This document shows, piece after piece, positions 26,527-34,351 of a stretch of 64,000 nucleotides of DNA. Under the pieces are notes generated by a model that saw only the letters and a program-made list of their open reading frames with translations, was not told where the DNA came from and ran no database searches. This stretch comes from Agromyces albus (GTDB lineage Bacteria; Actinomycetota; Actinomycetes; Actinomycetales; Microbacteriaceae). The position numbers were made by a program, and so were the translations under genes. Position 1 is the stretch's first letter, and each line of letters starts with the position of its first letter. The DNA is taken from NCBI RefSeq assembly GCF_030815405.1, contig NZ_JAUSWX010000001.1, positions 1,054,001 through 1,118,000 on the forward strand, read 5' to 3'.

Positions 26527-27471
26527 CTTACCGGCGTCGAGTCGCGCCCTCGTCCCGCCTACCGCACCTACCGGGCGAGCGTGTCGCGGGTCGAACGCCT
26601 GACGCCGCACTTCACGCGAGTGACGTTCGCGGGCGAGGAGCTCGGGGGCTTCGGCACCGCCGGGCTCGACCAGCGGATCAAGATCGTGCTGCCCCTGTCC
26701 GAGGTGGGCTTCGCCGCGTTCCCCGACGTCGACGACTGGTACGGCGCCTGGCGGGAGCTGCCGGCCGAGTCGCGCAACCCGTTCCGCACGTACACGGCGC
26801 GAGCGGTGCGCCCCGCGCTTCGCGAGGTCGACGTCGACTTCGTCGGCCACGGCGACGGCGGCCCGGCCTCGGCGTGGGCGATGAACGCCGCGCCCGGCGA
26901 CGAGATCGTGCTCATCGGCCCCGACGAGCTGAGCGAGGGCCGTGCCACCGGCATCGACTGGCGCCCCGGCGTCGTCGACACCGTGCTGCTCGCCGGCGAC
27001 GAGACGGCGGCCCCGGCGATCGCGTCGATCCTCGAGGCGCTGCCCGCCGACGCATCCGGTGTCGCGCTCATCGAGGTGCCGAGCGCCGACGATGTGCTCG
27101 AACTGCGCCACCCGGCGGGGATCGAGGTGCGCTGGCTGCCCCGTGCCGTCGCCGACGCCGGCCACGGCGGCGAGCTCATCCCCGCCGTGCGCGACTGGGT
27201 CGTGCGCCACCTCGTGAGCCGTGCGGCCCTCGTGCCGAGCGAGGATGCCGCAGCGGCACTCGAGGCCGCCGAACGCGCCGACGCCGACGACGCGCCGCTG
27301 TGGGACGTGCCCGAGGGGCACAGCCTCGACGGCGACTGCTACGCATGGCTCGCCGGTGAGGCATCCGCCATCACGACCCTCCGCCGGTTCCTCGTGCGCG
27401 AGGCCGGCCTCGATCGCCGCCAGGTGGCGTTCATGGGCTATTGGCGGCACGGCCGCGCCGAGCTCGACTGA
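26515..27471 (+). CDS. Siderophore-interacting protein (ferric-siderophore reductase)
   Basis: A 318-residue SIP-family flavoprotein that releases iron by reducing the imported ferric siderophore. The N-terminal FAD-binding barrel has the RTYTARAV motif (FAD contact), preceded by DQRIKIVLPL. The C-terminal half is the NAD(P)-binding SIP domain with VLLAGDETAAPAIASILEAL, and the end reads QVAFMGYWRHGRAE. The start ATG lies inside an IdeR-type box and six bases after a -10-like hexamer, so it is probably leaderless. It follows the uptake operon on the same strand but has its own control. Confidence 0.92.
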   Translation: MLTSLTGVESRPRPAYRTYRASVSRVERLTPHFTRVTFAGEELGGFGTAGLDQRIKIVLPLSEVGFAAFPDVDDWYGAWRELPAESRNPFRTYTARAVRPALREVDVDFVGHGDGGPASAWAMNAAPGDEIVLIGPDELSEGRATGIDWRPGVVDTVLLAGDETAAPAIASILEALPADASGVALIEVPSADDVLELRHPAGIEVRWLPRAVADAGHGGELIPAVRDWVVRHLVSRAALVPSEDAAAALEAAERADADDAPLWDVPEGHSLDGDCYAWLAGEASAITTLRRFLVREAGLDRRQVAFMGYWRHGRAELD

Positions 27472-27560
27472 GCCGGTGGCCGAACGGATGTCGCGAGCGC
27501 CAGGCGATGCCCGCCGTGGCACGCGGCCAGGTCGCCCAGGTGGTCCGGGCCGTTCGCGGT

Positions 27561-27953
27561 TCACCGCGCCGCGCGTCGCCTCGGCAGGTAGCCGCCCGCT
27601 TCGAGCCCGGCCTCGATCTCGAACCGGTTCTTCAGCGGGTTGCGGCCCGCGATGAGGTAGAGAAACGGGAAGAGCATGCCGTAGCGCTGCCACTGCTCCT
27701 TGTGCACGGCCTCATGCCCGAGCACGTGCACGCCCGTGTTGCGGTCGGTGAGGTAGCAGCCGCCGACGCACGAACCGCCCCGGCCGAACGTCCACTTCGG
27801 CATGCCCGTGAAGATGATGAGGCCGTCCTTCACCTCGATGGGTCCCGTGCTCCAGAGGAACCCCCAGGTGAAGCCCACGAGCGTCGCGTACCAGTAGCCG
27901 GCGCGGCTGATGGGGGAGTCGGTGAGCCGCACTCGCAGCACCCGGCCGCTCAC
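27561..27953 (-). CDS. Small HExxH protein, putative mini-metalloprotease
   Basis: A 130-residue protein without a recognised name. It carries the zinc-protease motif HEAVH (His80-Glu81, His84) in VHVLGHEAVHKEQWQRYG, followed about 30 residues later by NRFEIEAGLEAGGY, whose Glu112 or Glu114 could be the third ligand as in gluzincins. A CxxxC pair (Cys62, Cys66) lies before the motif, and a hydrophobic stretch LFPFLYLIAG follows it. No signal peptide is seen. Its GTG overlaps the stop of the upstream disulfide reductase (GTGA), so both are made together. Peptidase activity is inference from the motif. Confidence 0.65.
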   Translation of the reverse strand: MSGRVLRVRLTDSPISRAGYWYATLVGFTWGFLWSTGPIEVKDGLIIFTGMPKWTFGRGGSCVGGCYLTDRNTGVHVLGHEAVHKEQWQRYGMLFPFLYLIAGRNPLKNRFEIEAGLEAGGYLPRRRAAR

Positions 27954-29443
27954 GCCGCGGTCTCTTCGGTCTCGGCAGGTTCTTCAGCCGACTCCACCTC
28001 GACGGCACCCGGCCGGCCGAGCGCCTCGAGCAGTCGCAGCCACACCTCGCTCATGGTGGGGAAGGCGGGGACCGCGTGCCAGAGCCGGTCGACCGACACC
28101 TCGCCGACGATCGCGATGGTCGCCGCCTGCAACAGCTCGGCGACGTCTTGGCCGACGAAGGTCGCGCCGACCACCGTGCCGAGGTCGGTGTCGACGACGA
28201 GACGCGCGTGCCCGTCGTATCCGTCGGCGAGAATGCCGGCACCGCTCACGGCGCCGAGATCGACGTCGGCGACGCGCACCGATCGGCCCGCTCGCTCGGC
28301 GCCCTTCGCGGTGAGCCCGACCGAGACGCACTCCGGCTCCGAGAACACGACGCTCGGCACCGCGGAGTGATCGGCCGTCGCGACGTGCGCGCCCCACGGC
28401 GCCGCGTCGACCGGCCGGCCGAGCGCTCGCGCCGCGATCACATCGCCGGCCGCGCGCGCCTGGTACTTGCCCTGGTGGGTGAGGAGCGCGCGGTGGTTGA
28501 CGTCGCCCACGGCGTAGAGCCAGCCAGCCCCCTCGCTGTCGGGGAGGCCCTGCACCAGCAGCGTGTCGTCGACCTCGAGCCAGGCACCGGGCTCGAGGCC
28601 CACCGTCTCGATGCCGAGCGACTCGGTGCGCGGCTTCCGCCCGGTTGCGACGAGCACCTCGTCGGCCGTCACCGTGGAGCCGTCGCCGAGCGTCACGACG
28701 ACCTCGTCGGCGTCGTTGCGTTCGACCTTCACCGTTTCGACGCCGAGGCGAACGGATGCCCCGAGCCCCTCGAGTCCGCGCGCCACGGCCTCGCCGGCGA
28801 ACGGCTCCATCGCGCCGAGCAGGCCGCTGCGGGCGAGCAAGGTGACGTCGGCGCCGAGCCCCGCGTACGCGGTCGCCATCTCGACGGCGACGACGCCGCC
28901 GCCGATGATCGCGAGTCGCGCGGGCACGTGCTTCACGCTGGTCGCGTCGCGGCTCGTCCATGGCCGGGCGTCGGCGAGCCCGTCGATCGGCGGCACGACC
29001 GGGTCGGAGCCGGGCGCGACCGCGACCGCGCGGCGGGCGACGAGCGTGAGCTCGGTGCCGTCGGGCCGCTCAACGGTGACGCGGCGCGGCCCGTCGAGGC
29101 GACCGTGGCCGCGCTCGAGCTCGGCGCCGATGCCCGCCAGCCACTCGACGTCGCCGTCATCCTTCCAATCCGAGACCCAGTAGTCGCGCCGGCGTAGGAC
29201 GGCGGCCACGTCGAGCTCCCCGGTGATCGCCTCCGCGGCCCCGGGAACGCGCTTCGCGGCGCGGAGCACAGCGGAGCTGCGCAGTAGCGTCTTCGACGGC
29301 ACGCACGCCCAGTTCGTGCACTCACCGCCGAGCAGCTCATGCTCGACGAGCACGACCTCGAGCCCCGCCGCCCTCGCCCGATCAGCGACGTTCTCTCCGA
29401 CCGGTCCGCCGCCGATGACGACGACATCCACCTCGCGCTCCAT
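27950..29443 (-). CDS. NAD(P)/FAD-dependent disulfide oxidoreductase (dihydrolipoamide dehydrogenase-like)
   Basis: A 497-residue class I pyridine nucleotide-disulfide reductase. It has an FAD motif VVIGGGPVGENVADRA, redox-active Cys42 and Cys47 in LGGECTNWACVPSKTLL, an NAD motif IIGGGVVAVEMA, and the C-terminal dimer motif HAVPAFPTMSEVW with the His-Glu pair. No pyruvate or oxoglutarate dehydrogenase genes are nearby, so it is probably not the housekeeping Lpd; mercuric-reductase-like or quinone-reductase (LpdA/SthA-like) roles are possible. ATG 29443 follows GGAAGGAG at 6 bases. TAGGCT (29496-29491) is a candidate -10. Overlaps the HExxH gene downstream. Confidence 0.86.
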   Translation of the reverse strand: MEREVDVVVIGGGPVGENVADRARAAGLEVVLVEHELLGGECTNWACVPSKTLLRSSAVLRAAKRVPGAAEAITGELDVAAVLRRRDYWVSDWKDDGDVEWLAGIGAELERGHGRLDGPRRVTVERPDGTELTLVARRAVAVAPGSDPVVPPIDGLADARPWTSRDATSVKHVPARLAIIGGGVVAVEMATAYAGLGADVTLLARSGLLGAMEPFAGEAVARGLEGLGASVRLGVETVKVERNDADEVVVTLGDGSTVTADEVLVATGRKPRTESLGIETVGLEPGAWLEVDDTLLVQGLPDSEGAGWLYAVGDVNHRALLTHQGKYQARAAGDVIAARALGRPVDAAPWGAHVATADHSAVPSVVFSEPECVSVGLTAKGAERAGRSVRVADVDLGAVSGAGILADGYDGHARLVVDTDLGTVVGATFVGQDVAELLQAATIAIVGEVSVDRLWHAVPAFPTMSEVWLRLLEALGRPGAVEVESAEEPAETEETAA

Positions 29444-29490
29444 CCCGACTCCTTCCGGCCCCCGGCACCTGCCGAGCACGCCTGGGCTCA

Positions 29491-29496
29491 AGCCTA
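29491..29496 (-). promoter_or_regulatory. Candidate -10 box (disulfide reductase operon)
   Basis: TAGGCT on the minus strand about 48 bases before the ATG. The leader carries a good ribosome site, unlike the leaderless genes nearby. Confidence 0.35.
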
Positions 29497-29527
29497 GGCA
29501 GACCGGACGACTCGGGGCATCCGCGAT

Positions 29528-30382
29528 TCAGTCGACGTCGGCGCTGACCCCCGACGTGAGCGCGGCGACGAGGCGGAGGATCGTGGGCAGGTCGTCGGTC
29601 GCAGCCTCGAGTGAACCGGGTGCGAACCCGGCGATCGCGCCGCCCGCGAGCGGGAATCGCGCCACCACCGCGCGCAGGAGCGCGGTGAGCTCGGGGGAGG
29701 CGATGCCGAACGGCATCGGGTACGAGAGGCCCGCGAGCGCGGAGGGGTCGAGCACGTCGAGATCGACGTGGACGAAGACGCGTGACGCGCCGGTCGCCTC
29801 GAGGGCGGCGATCACGACGGTCGGGTCGGAGAGGTCTTCCACGGTGAGCACGCTCACGCCGTGCTCGTCGATGAAGCGGCGCTCCTCGTCGTCGATGGCG
29901 CGGATGCCGCCGAGCACGAGCCGATCGGGTGGGATGCGCGTCGACTCGTCGAGGGTGAGCCCTTCGGCGCCCTCACCGGTGATCGCGCGCAGGGTCATGC
30001 CGCCGAAGCCACCCGAGGGCGACGACTCGGGGGTGTTGAGATCGGGGTGCGCGTCGAGCCAGAGCACCGCGAGATCGCCGCCGGTGCGGGCCGAGGCATG
30101 TGCCACTGCCGCGACGGATGACCCGCAGTCGCCGCCGATCGTGATCGCCAGGTCGCTCACGTGACCGAGCGCCCTCGCCGTGAGCTCGCGCACCCGGAGG
30201 ACGGTGCTGTACCTGAGCACGCCCGTGCCGAGCGCCTCACCGGCTTCGACCGGCACCTCGACGAGCTCCGTGGCAGAAGAGGGAAGGTCGCCCAGGATGG
30301 CGATGGCCCCGTCGGCGTGGCTCATGGCACGGACGGAGACGGAACCTTGCCACATGGGCACGACGACGAAAGTAGCGGGCAT
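29528..30382 (-). CDS. Arginase/agmatinase-family (ureohydrolase) protein
   Basis: A 284-residue ureohydrolase-fold protein. Metal motifs are present as WLDAHPDLN (Asp110, His112, Asp114) and HVDLDVLDP. The first motif, normally GGDH, reads TIGGDCGSS, with Cys86 in place of the Mn-ligand His. A Cys here occurs in a subgroup of actinobacterial arginase-like proteins, so the enzyme may use an altered metal site or a different guanidino substrate. It is not a clear arginase. ATG 30382 has GATACT 7 bases upstream and faces the divergent epimerase gene. Confidence 0.8.
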   Translation of the reverse strand: MPATFVVVPMWQGSVSVRAMSHADGAIAILGDLPSSATELVEVPVEAGEALGTGVLRYSTVLRVRELTARALGHVSDLAITIGGDCGSSVAAVAHASARTGGDLAVLWLDAHPDLNTPESSPSGGFGGMTLRAITGEGAEGLTLDESTRIPPDRLVLGGIRAIDDEERRFIDEHGVSVLTVEDLSDPTVVIAALEATGASRVFVHVDLDVLDPSALAGLSYPMPFGIASPELTALLRAVVARFPLAGGAIAGFAPGSLEAATDDLPTILRLVAALTSGVSADVD

Positions 30383-30389
30383 GACTCCA

Positions 30390-30466
30390 AGTATCGCGCC
30401 GCGCGGAGCCCGTCGGCCAGTGCGCGCGGATTCGGGAGGGCGGCCGTCGGGAGTCGGCGCTAGCGT
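30390..30466. promoter_or_regulatory. Divergent leaderless promoters (arginase-like / epimerase genes)
   Basis: Minus strand: GATACT (30395-30390), 7 bases, then ATG 30382. Plus strand: TAGCGT (30461-30466), 6 bases, then ATG 30473. The 60 bases between them hold no obvious palindrome. Confidence 0.45.
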
Positions 30467-30472
30467 TGCCGC

Positions 30473-31294
30473 ATGGAGACGAACGCGAGGCGGCTCGGCG
30501 ATGAGGTCTGGGCCATCACCGGGGCATCCGGGCGAATCGGCACGACCCTGCGCGCGGCCCTCCTGCCAGAGGTGTCCCGGCTCGTGCTCATCGACGTGGT
30601 GCCGCCCGAGGGCGTCGCCCCGCGCGAGAGCGCACTCACGGTCGACCTCGCCGATCCGGCGGCACTGCGGTCGGCGCTCACGGGAGTCCACGGCGTCGTG
30701 CACCTCGCGGCGGTTCCCGACGAGGCCGACTTCCACGACCTCGTCGAGGCGAACGTCATCGGCACGTGGCACCTGTTCGAGGCCGCCCGGCAGGCGGGCG
30801 TGCGGCGCGTCGTGCTCGCGAGCACCGCGCGCGTCGTCGGCATGTACGAGGCGGGGCAGCAGGTCGACGTGACGATGCCGCCGAGGCCCGACGGACTCTA
30901 TGCCGTGACGAAGGTCGCCGCCGAGCAGATCGGCCGCCTCTACGCGGAGAAGTTCGGCATGGAGGTCGTCGCGCTTCGCATCGGCGGATTCAAGGAGCTG
31001 CCCGACGGTGCTCGCGATCTCAGCATCTGGCTGAGTCCGGCCGACGCCGCTCGTGCCTTCCTCGCCGCGATGCGCCACGAGCCGGTCGGGTTCGAGACCG
31101 CGTTCGCCACCTCCGACAATCGCGACGGCTGGTTCGACCTCGAGTCCGCACGGCGCCTGGGCTTCGAGCCCGAAGACGATGCAGCTCGGCACCGCGACGA
31201 GATTCCGGGCCGGCCTCCGCCCGTCACGAGCGGGCCCATGGGCGGGTCGCTCGCGAGCCCCGAGTTCACGCTCTCGAAGCAGCGCCCGTTCTGA
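30473..31294 (+). CDS. NAD-dependent epimerase/dehydratase (extended SDR)
   Basis: A 273-residue extended short-chain dehydrogenase. It has the cofactor loop ITGASGRIGTTLR, Asp at the end of beta-2 (LIDVV, favouring NAD), VVHLAAVPDEADF and the active-site YAVTKVAAEQ. The pattern resembles uronate dehydrogenase and related sugar-acid oxidoreductases. The last 30 residues, rich in Pro and Gly, are less conserved. Single gene with a leaderless-type start, ending at a strong hairpin shared with pspA. Confidence 0.84.
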   Translation: METNARRLGDEVWAITGASGRIGTTLRAALLPEVSRLVLIDVVPPEGVAPRESALTVDLADPAALRSALTGVHGVVHLAAVPDEADFHDLVEANVIGTWHLFEAARQAGVRRVVLASTARVVGMYEAGQQVDVTMPPRPDGLYAVTKVAAEQIGRLYAEKFGMEVVALRIGGFKELPDGARDLSIWLSPADAARAFLAAMRHEPVGFETAFATSDNRDGWFDLESARRLGFEPEDDAARHRDEIPGRPPPVTSGPMGGSLASPEFTLSKQRPF

Positions 31295-31321
31295 TCCGCC
31301 GATTCCGCGGCGCTCCGGCAG

Positions 31322-31366
31322 ACGACGGCCGCGCCGCGCGATTCGATCGCACGGCGCGGCCGTCGT
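31322..31366. terminator. Bidirectional hairpin between epimerase and pspA
   Basis: A perfect 15-bp inverted repeat (31322-31336 with 31352-31366) has a 15-base loop. It lies between the convergent stops at 31294 and 31376. No U-tract is present. Confidence 0.8.
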
Positions 31367-31375
31367 GGCATCCGC

Positions 31376-32113
31376 TCAGTGCGAGATGGCGCCCTGCGGG
31401 GGGCCGCCGGCCTTGAGCGCGGCCAGTCGGGCGTCGACCTCGGTGAGCTCGCCGAGGTCGTCGAGCTCGTTGAACTGCGCGTCGAGGCTCGAGGCGGTGA
31501 GCTCGGCCTGTCCGCGCACGACCGCCTCCTCACGACGGATCTTGTCCTCGAAGCGGCCGATCTCGCTCGTGGGGTCAAGGATGTCGATCGACTTCACCGC
31601 GTCCTGAACCTGGCGCTGCGCTTGGGCGGTCTTCGCACGGGCGACGAGCTCGGAGCGCTTGTTCTGCAGCTGGACGAGCTTCTCCTTCATGCCGTTCAGG
31701 CCGCTCTTGAGCTTGTCGACGACCTCGGTCTGCGCGGCGATCTGCGGCTCGGCTGCCCTCGCCTCGTTCTCGGCGGAGATCTGGCGGCTCAGTGCGACCT
31801 TCGCGAGGTTGTCGAACTTGTCGGCGCCGGCGGCGTCGCCGGAGCTGCGCAGCTCATCGCCCTTGCGGCTCGCGGCGATGGCCTTGTCGCCCCACTCACG
31901 TGCTGCCTCGACGTCTTCACGATGGTCGTCTTCGAGGAGACGCAGGTTTCCGATGGTCTCGGCGATCGCGGCCTCGGCATCGGCGATGCTGTTGGTGAAG
32001 TCGCGCACGATCTGGTCCAGCATGAGCTGCGGGTCTTCCGCCTGATCGATGAGGGCGTTGATGTTGGCTCGCAGGAGCTGCGAGATCCGTCCGAAGATGG
32101 AGTGCTTTGCCAT
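31376..32113 (-). CDS. pspA: PspA/IM30-family membrane-stress protein
   Basis: A 245-residue, almost fully helical protein of the PspA/Vipp1 (ESCRT-III-like) family that binds and stabilises the inner face of the membrane under stress. The N-terminus FGRISQLLRANINALIDQAEDPQLMLDQIVRD contains the amphipathic helix and the family signature; long coiled coil follows (about 50-200). The last 25 residues after the helices are short and Gly/Pro-rich. ATG 32113 has AAAGGAA upstream. It lies downstream of the TPM-domain gene and the sigma/anti-sigma pair on the same strand, a grouping that suggests an envelope-stress response. Confidence 0.9.
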   Translation of the reverse strand: MAKHSIFGRISQLLRANINALIDQAEDPQLMLDQIVRDFTNSIADAEAAIAETIGNLRLLEDDHREDVEAAREWGDKAIAASRKGDELRSSGDAAGADKFDNLAKVALSRQISAENEARAAEPQIAAQTEVVDKLKSGLNGMKEKLVQLQNKRSELVARAKTAQAQRQVQDAVKSIDILDPTSEIGRFEDKIRREEAVVRGQAELTASSLDAQFNELDDLGELTEVDARLAALKAGGPPQGAISH

Positions 32114-32133
32114 GGTCGTTCCTTTCGTGGTGG

Positions 32134-32166
32134 TCGTCGTCTCGTCGTGATCGTCGTCTCGTCGTG
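32134..32166 (-). repeat. Tandem 17-bp direct repeat in the pspA leader
   Basis: The 16-base unit TCGTCGTCTCGTCGTG occurs at 32134-32149 and again at 32151-32166 with one base between. It sits just upstream of the pspA ribosome site (on the minus strand, CACGACGAGACGACGA twice). Confidence 0.8.
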
Positions 32167-32228
32167 TCGGTGTTGCCGGCGTCAGCCCTCGCGCGCCGAT
32201 CGCGGGCCCGGTCGGCGGGCGGTGGAGG

Positions 32229-34265
32229 TCAGAATCGGCCTCCACTCCCGCGACGGGAGCGCGTGCCCGAGCCCCCGAAGCTGCCTGGCGACCGGCCGGA
32301 ACTGCGCCCGCCGCCGCCGAAACCACCTCCGCCGAAACCGCCCCCGCCGAAGCCGCCGCCGCGGCCGCGGCCGCCGCCGCCGAGCACCGAGTCGATGAGG
32401 ATGCCGCCGAGCACTGCGCCGAAGAGGTCGCCGCCGCTCGAGCTGCGTCCCGCGCCGCCGCCGCCGAGTCCTCCGAATCCGCCGAGGTCTCCCAAGCCGC
32501 CCATGCCGCCGCCGAAGCCGCCCACGTCGCGCTGCGCGAGCGACATCGCCTCGCTCGCGAGCCGCTCGGCGCGCTGCGCTGCGACGAGGGCCGCTTCAGG
32601 GTGCGCCTGCGCGGCGTCCTCGGCCTCGACGATGAGTCGTCCGGCCTCCGCGAGCCGGGTGCGCGCTTCCGCCCCGACGGCGCCACGCCTCGCGACGAGG
32701 TAGTCCTCGGCGGCTTGCACGCGCGCGCGAGCGCTCCCGAGCGAGCGGCCGAGCTGCGCCAGGGCGCGGGCCGCCTGCTCGGCGGCGTCGCGTACCCCCT
32801 GGATGGCGGAGTCGATCTCGGCGTCGGCCTGTTCGAGGCGAGCCTGCAGGGCGATCGGGTCGCGACCCGGCTGCGTGACACCTGCTCGCAGCGCGGCCCC
32901 CTCGGCGGCGATGCGATCTGCGAGCGCCGCGGCCGCCGGGTCGCCGAGGGCGCGTGCAGCCTGCACGTCGCGGTCGAGTTCGGCGACGCCGGCCGCGACG
33001 GCCTGGTCGGCCGCGACGAGGTCGTTGGCGAGCCGCTCGACGGCGTCGGTGAGGAGCTTCGCCTGGTCGACGGCCTCCTCCGCCGCGCGGATGCCGACCG
33101 CGGCTCGTGCCGGATCACCCTCGGTGATCGCGGAGCTGGCGGCGGCGAGCGTCTCTCGGGCGAAGCCCATGCGCGACTCGGCCTGGGCGGTGTTGTCGGC
33201 GATGGCGGTGAGAGCGGATGCTGCATACTGCGTCTGCAGTGCTGCGAGTCGCTCCGCCGCCGGGGCGATCGCCGACTCGGTGACCGAGGCGGCGGCCGCG
33301 ACCCTCTCGAGCTCGGCGGGGGCGTTGCGCTCGAGGTCGCGCAATTCGTCGAAGCGCTCGGCCTGCTCGTCGAGGAGCACGTCGGCCTCGCCGGCCAGGC
33401 GGATGATGGCGCCGTACCACTCGCGACGTTCGTCGTCGGTGTCGCGCTCCGCATCGTCGAGTCGCTGCTGCAGCGTGAAGGCCTCGGCGAGCTTCTCCTT
33501 CGCCCCGTCGAGCGCGGAGCGGAAGCCGTCGGTTGCATCCTCGCCGTAGGAGGCGATCGCGAAGCCGAGCTCCTCCTCGCTCGTCTTCACGGCGTCGTCG
33601 GCCTGGACGAGGGCGGTGCCGGCCTGCCGGCGCAACTCCTCGACGGAGAGCTGCGGGGCCTGCTCCGCGCCCTCCTGTGAAGACTGCCGCTTCTTCCGCC
33701 GCGAGAGCACGATGGCGATGACCACGACGACGGCCGCGGCGATCACGATGAACCAGAGGAATCCCCAGCCCCCGCCCGCCCCGCCGGATCCGCCGCGCAG
33801 CGCCTCGGCCGCCGCAATGGCAGCGCCGGCCCAGTCCTCATCGCGGAGCTCCGGTTCGATGACCTCGAGGCTGATGCGGTCGAGCTCCTCGGCCGAGAGC
33901 GACGCGTCGCTCGCCGCGGACAGGTAGTAGGCACGTCCATCGATCGCGACCGCGAGCAGGTAGTCTTCGGCTCCCATGTTGTTGGCGAGCGCCGTCTCGT
34001 CGGCCCAGGCGTCGGCGGCAGCGGGGTTCGTGAACTCGTCGACGTAGGCCACGAAGAGCTGCCTGCCGTTGGCATCGGCGGTCTCGTCGATCGCGGCGAC
34101 GACCTCGTCGGCCTCGCCGCCGAGTGCGCCCACCGAGTCGACGATCGGCGATGCCGAGCCGAACGAGACCGGATCCTCAGCCCACGCGGTGCCGGGGATG
34201 CCGGTGGCGATCGCCGCCCCTGCGATGACGGCCAGGAGAACGGAAGCCTTGCGTACGGACCGCAT
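32229..34265 (-). CDS. TPM-domain membrane protein with coiled-coil region and Gly-rich tail
   Basis: A 678-residue exported protein. A signal peptide (about 1-29, ending AWA) is followed by a TPM domain (about 35-160; DANGRQLFVAYVDEFTN and NNMGAEDYLLAVAIDGRAYYLS). Then come a membrane helix (about 170-190, WGFLWFIVIAAAVVVVIAIVL), a basic RRKKR stop-transfer and a long Ala/Glu-rich helical region (200-600) in the cytoplasm. The end is a glycine tail with repeated GGGGF units. TPM domains occur in thylakoid assembly proteins and in bacteria near PspA. TAGACT (34310-34305) gives it a likely own promoter. Role inferred: membrane anchor or sensor for PspA. Confidence 0.83.
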   Translation of the reverse strand: MRSVRKASVLLAVIAGAAIATGIPGTAWAEDPVSFGSASPIVDSVGALGGEADEVVAAIDETADANGRQLFVAYVDEFTNPAAADAWADETALANNMGAEDYLLAVAIDGRAYYLSAASDASLSAEELDRISLEVIEPELRDEDWAGAAIAAAEALRGGSGGAGGGWGFLWFIVIAAAVVVVIAIVLSRRKKRQSSQEGAEQAPQLSVEELRRQAGTALVQADDAVKTSEEELGFAIASYGEDATDGFRSALDGAKEKLAEAFTLQQRLDDAERDTDDERREWYGAIIRLAGEADVLLDEQAERFDELRDLERNAPAELERVAAAASVTESAIAPAAERLAALQTQYAASALTAIADNTAQAESRMGFARETLAAASSAITEGDPARAAVGIRAAEEAVDQAKLLTDAVERLANDLVAADQAVAAGVAELDRDVQAARALGDPAAAALADRIAAEGAALRAGVTQPGRDPIALQARLEQADAEIDSAIQGVRDAAEQAARALAQLGRSLGSARARVQAAEDYLVARRGAVGAEARTRLAEAGRLIVEAEDAAQAHPEAALVAAQRAERLASEAMSLAQRDVGGFGGGMGGLGDLGGFGGLGGGGAGRSSSGGDLFGAVLGGILIDSVLGGGGRGRGGGFGGGGFGGGGFGGGGRSSGRSPGSFGGSGTRSRRGSGGRF
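32310..32390 (-). repeat. Short tandem repeats encoding the Gly-rich tail
   Basis: On the plus strand units of about 15 bases (CCGCCGAAACCGCCC and variants) repeat several times. On the minus strand they encode GGGFGGGGFGGGG. Such runs are prone to slippage and to read errors. Confidence 0.75.
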
Positions 34266-34351
34266 GCACCAGAGCCTTTCCCCCGTCCGAGACGGACGAT
34301 TCCGAGTCTATGGGGGAGAGCATCAGGTCGTCCACGACCCGATCGGAGTCC

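Noticed and set aside
27950..29443. Housekeeping dihydrolipoamide dehydrogenase (lpd)
   Set aside because: No E1/E2 genes are nearby and the active-site segment ECTNWACVPSK differs from the usual TCLNVGCIPSK form.
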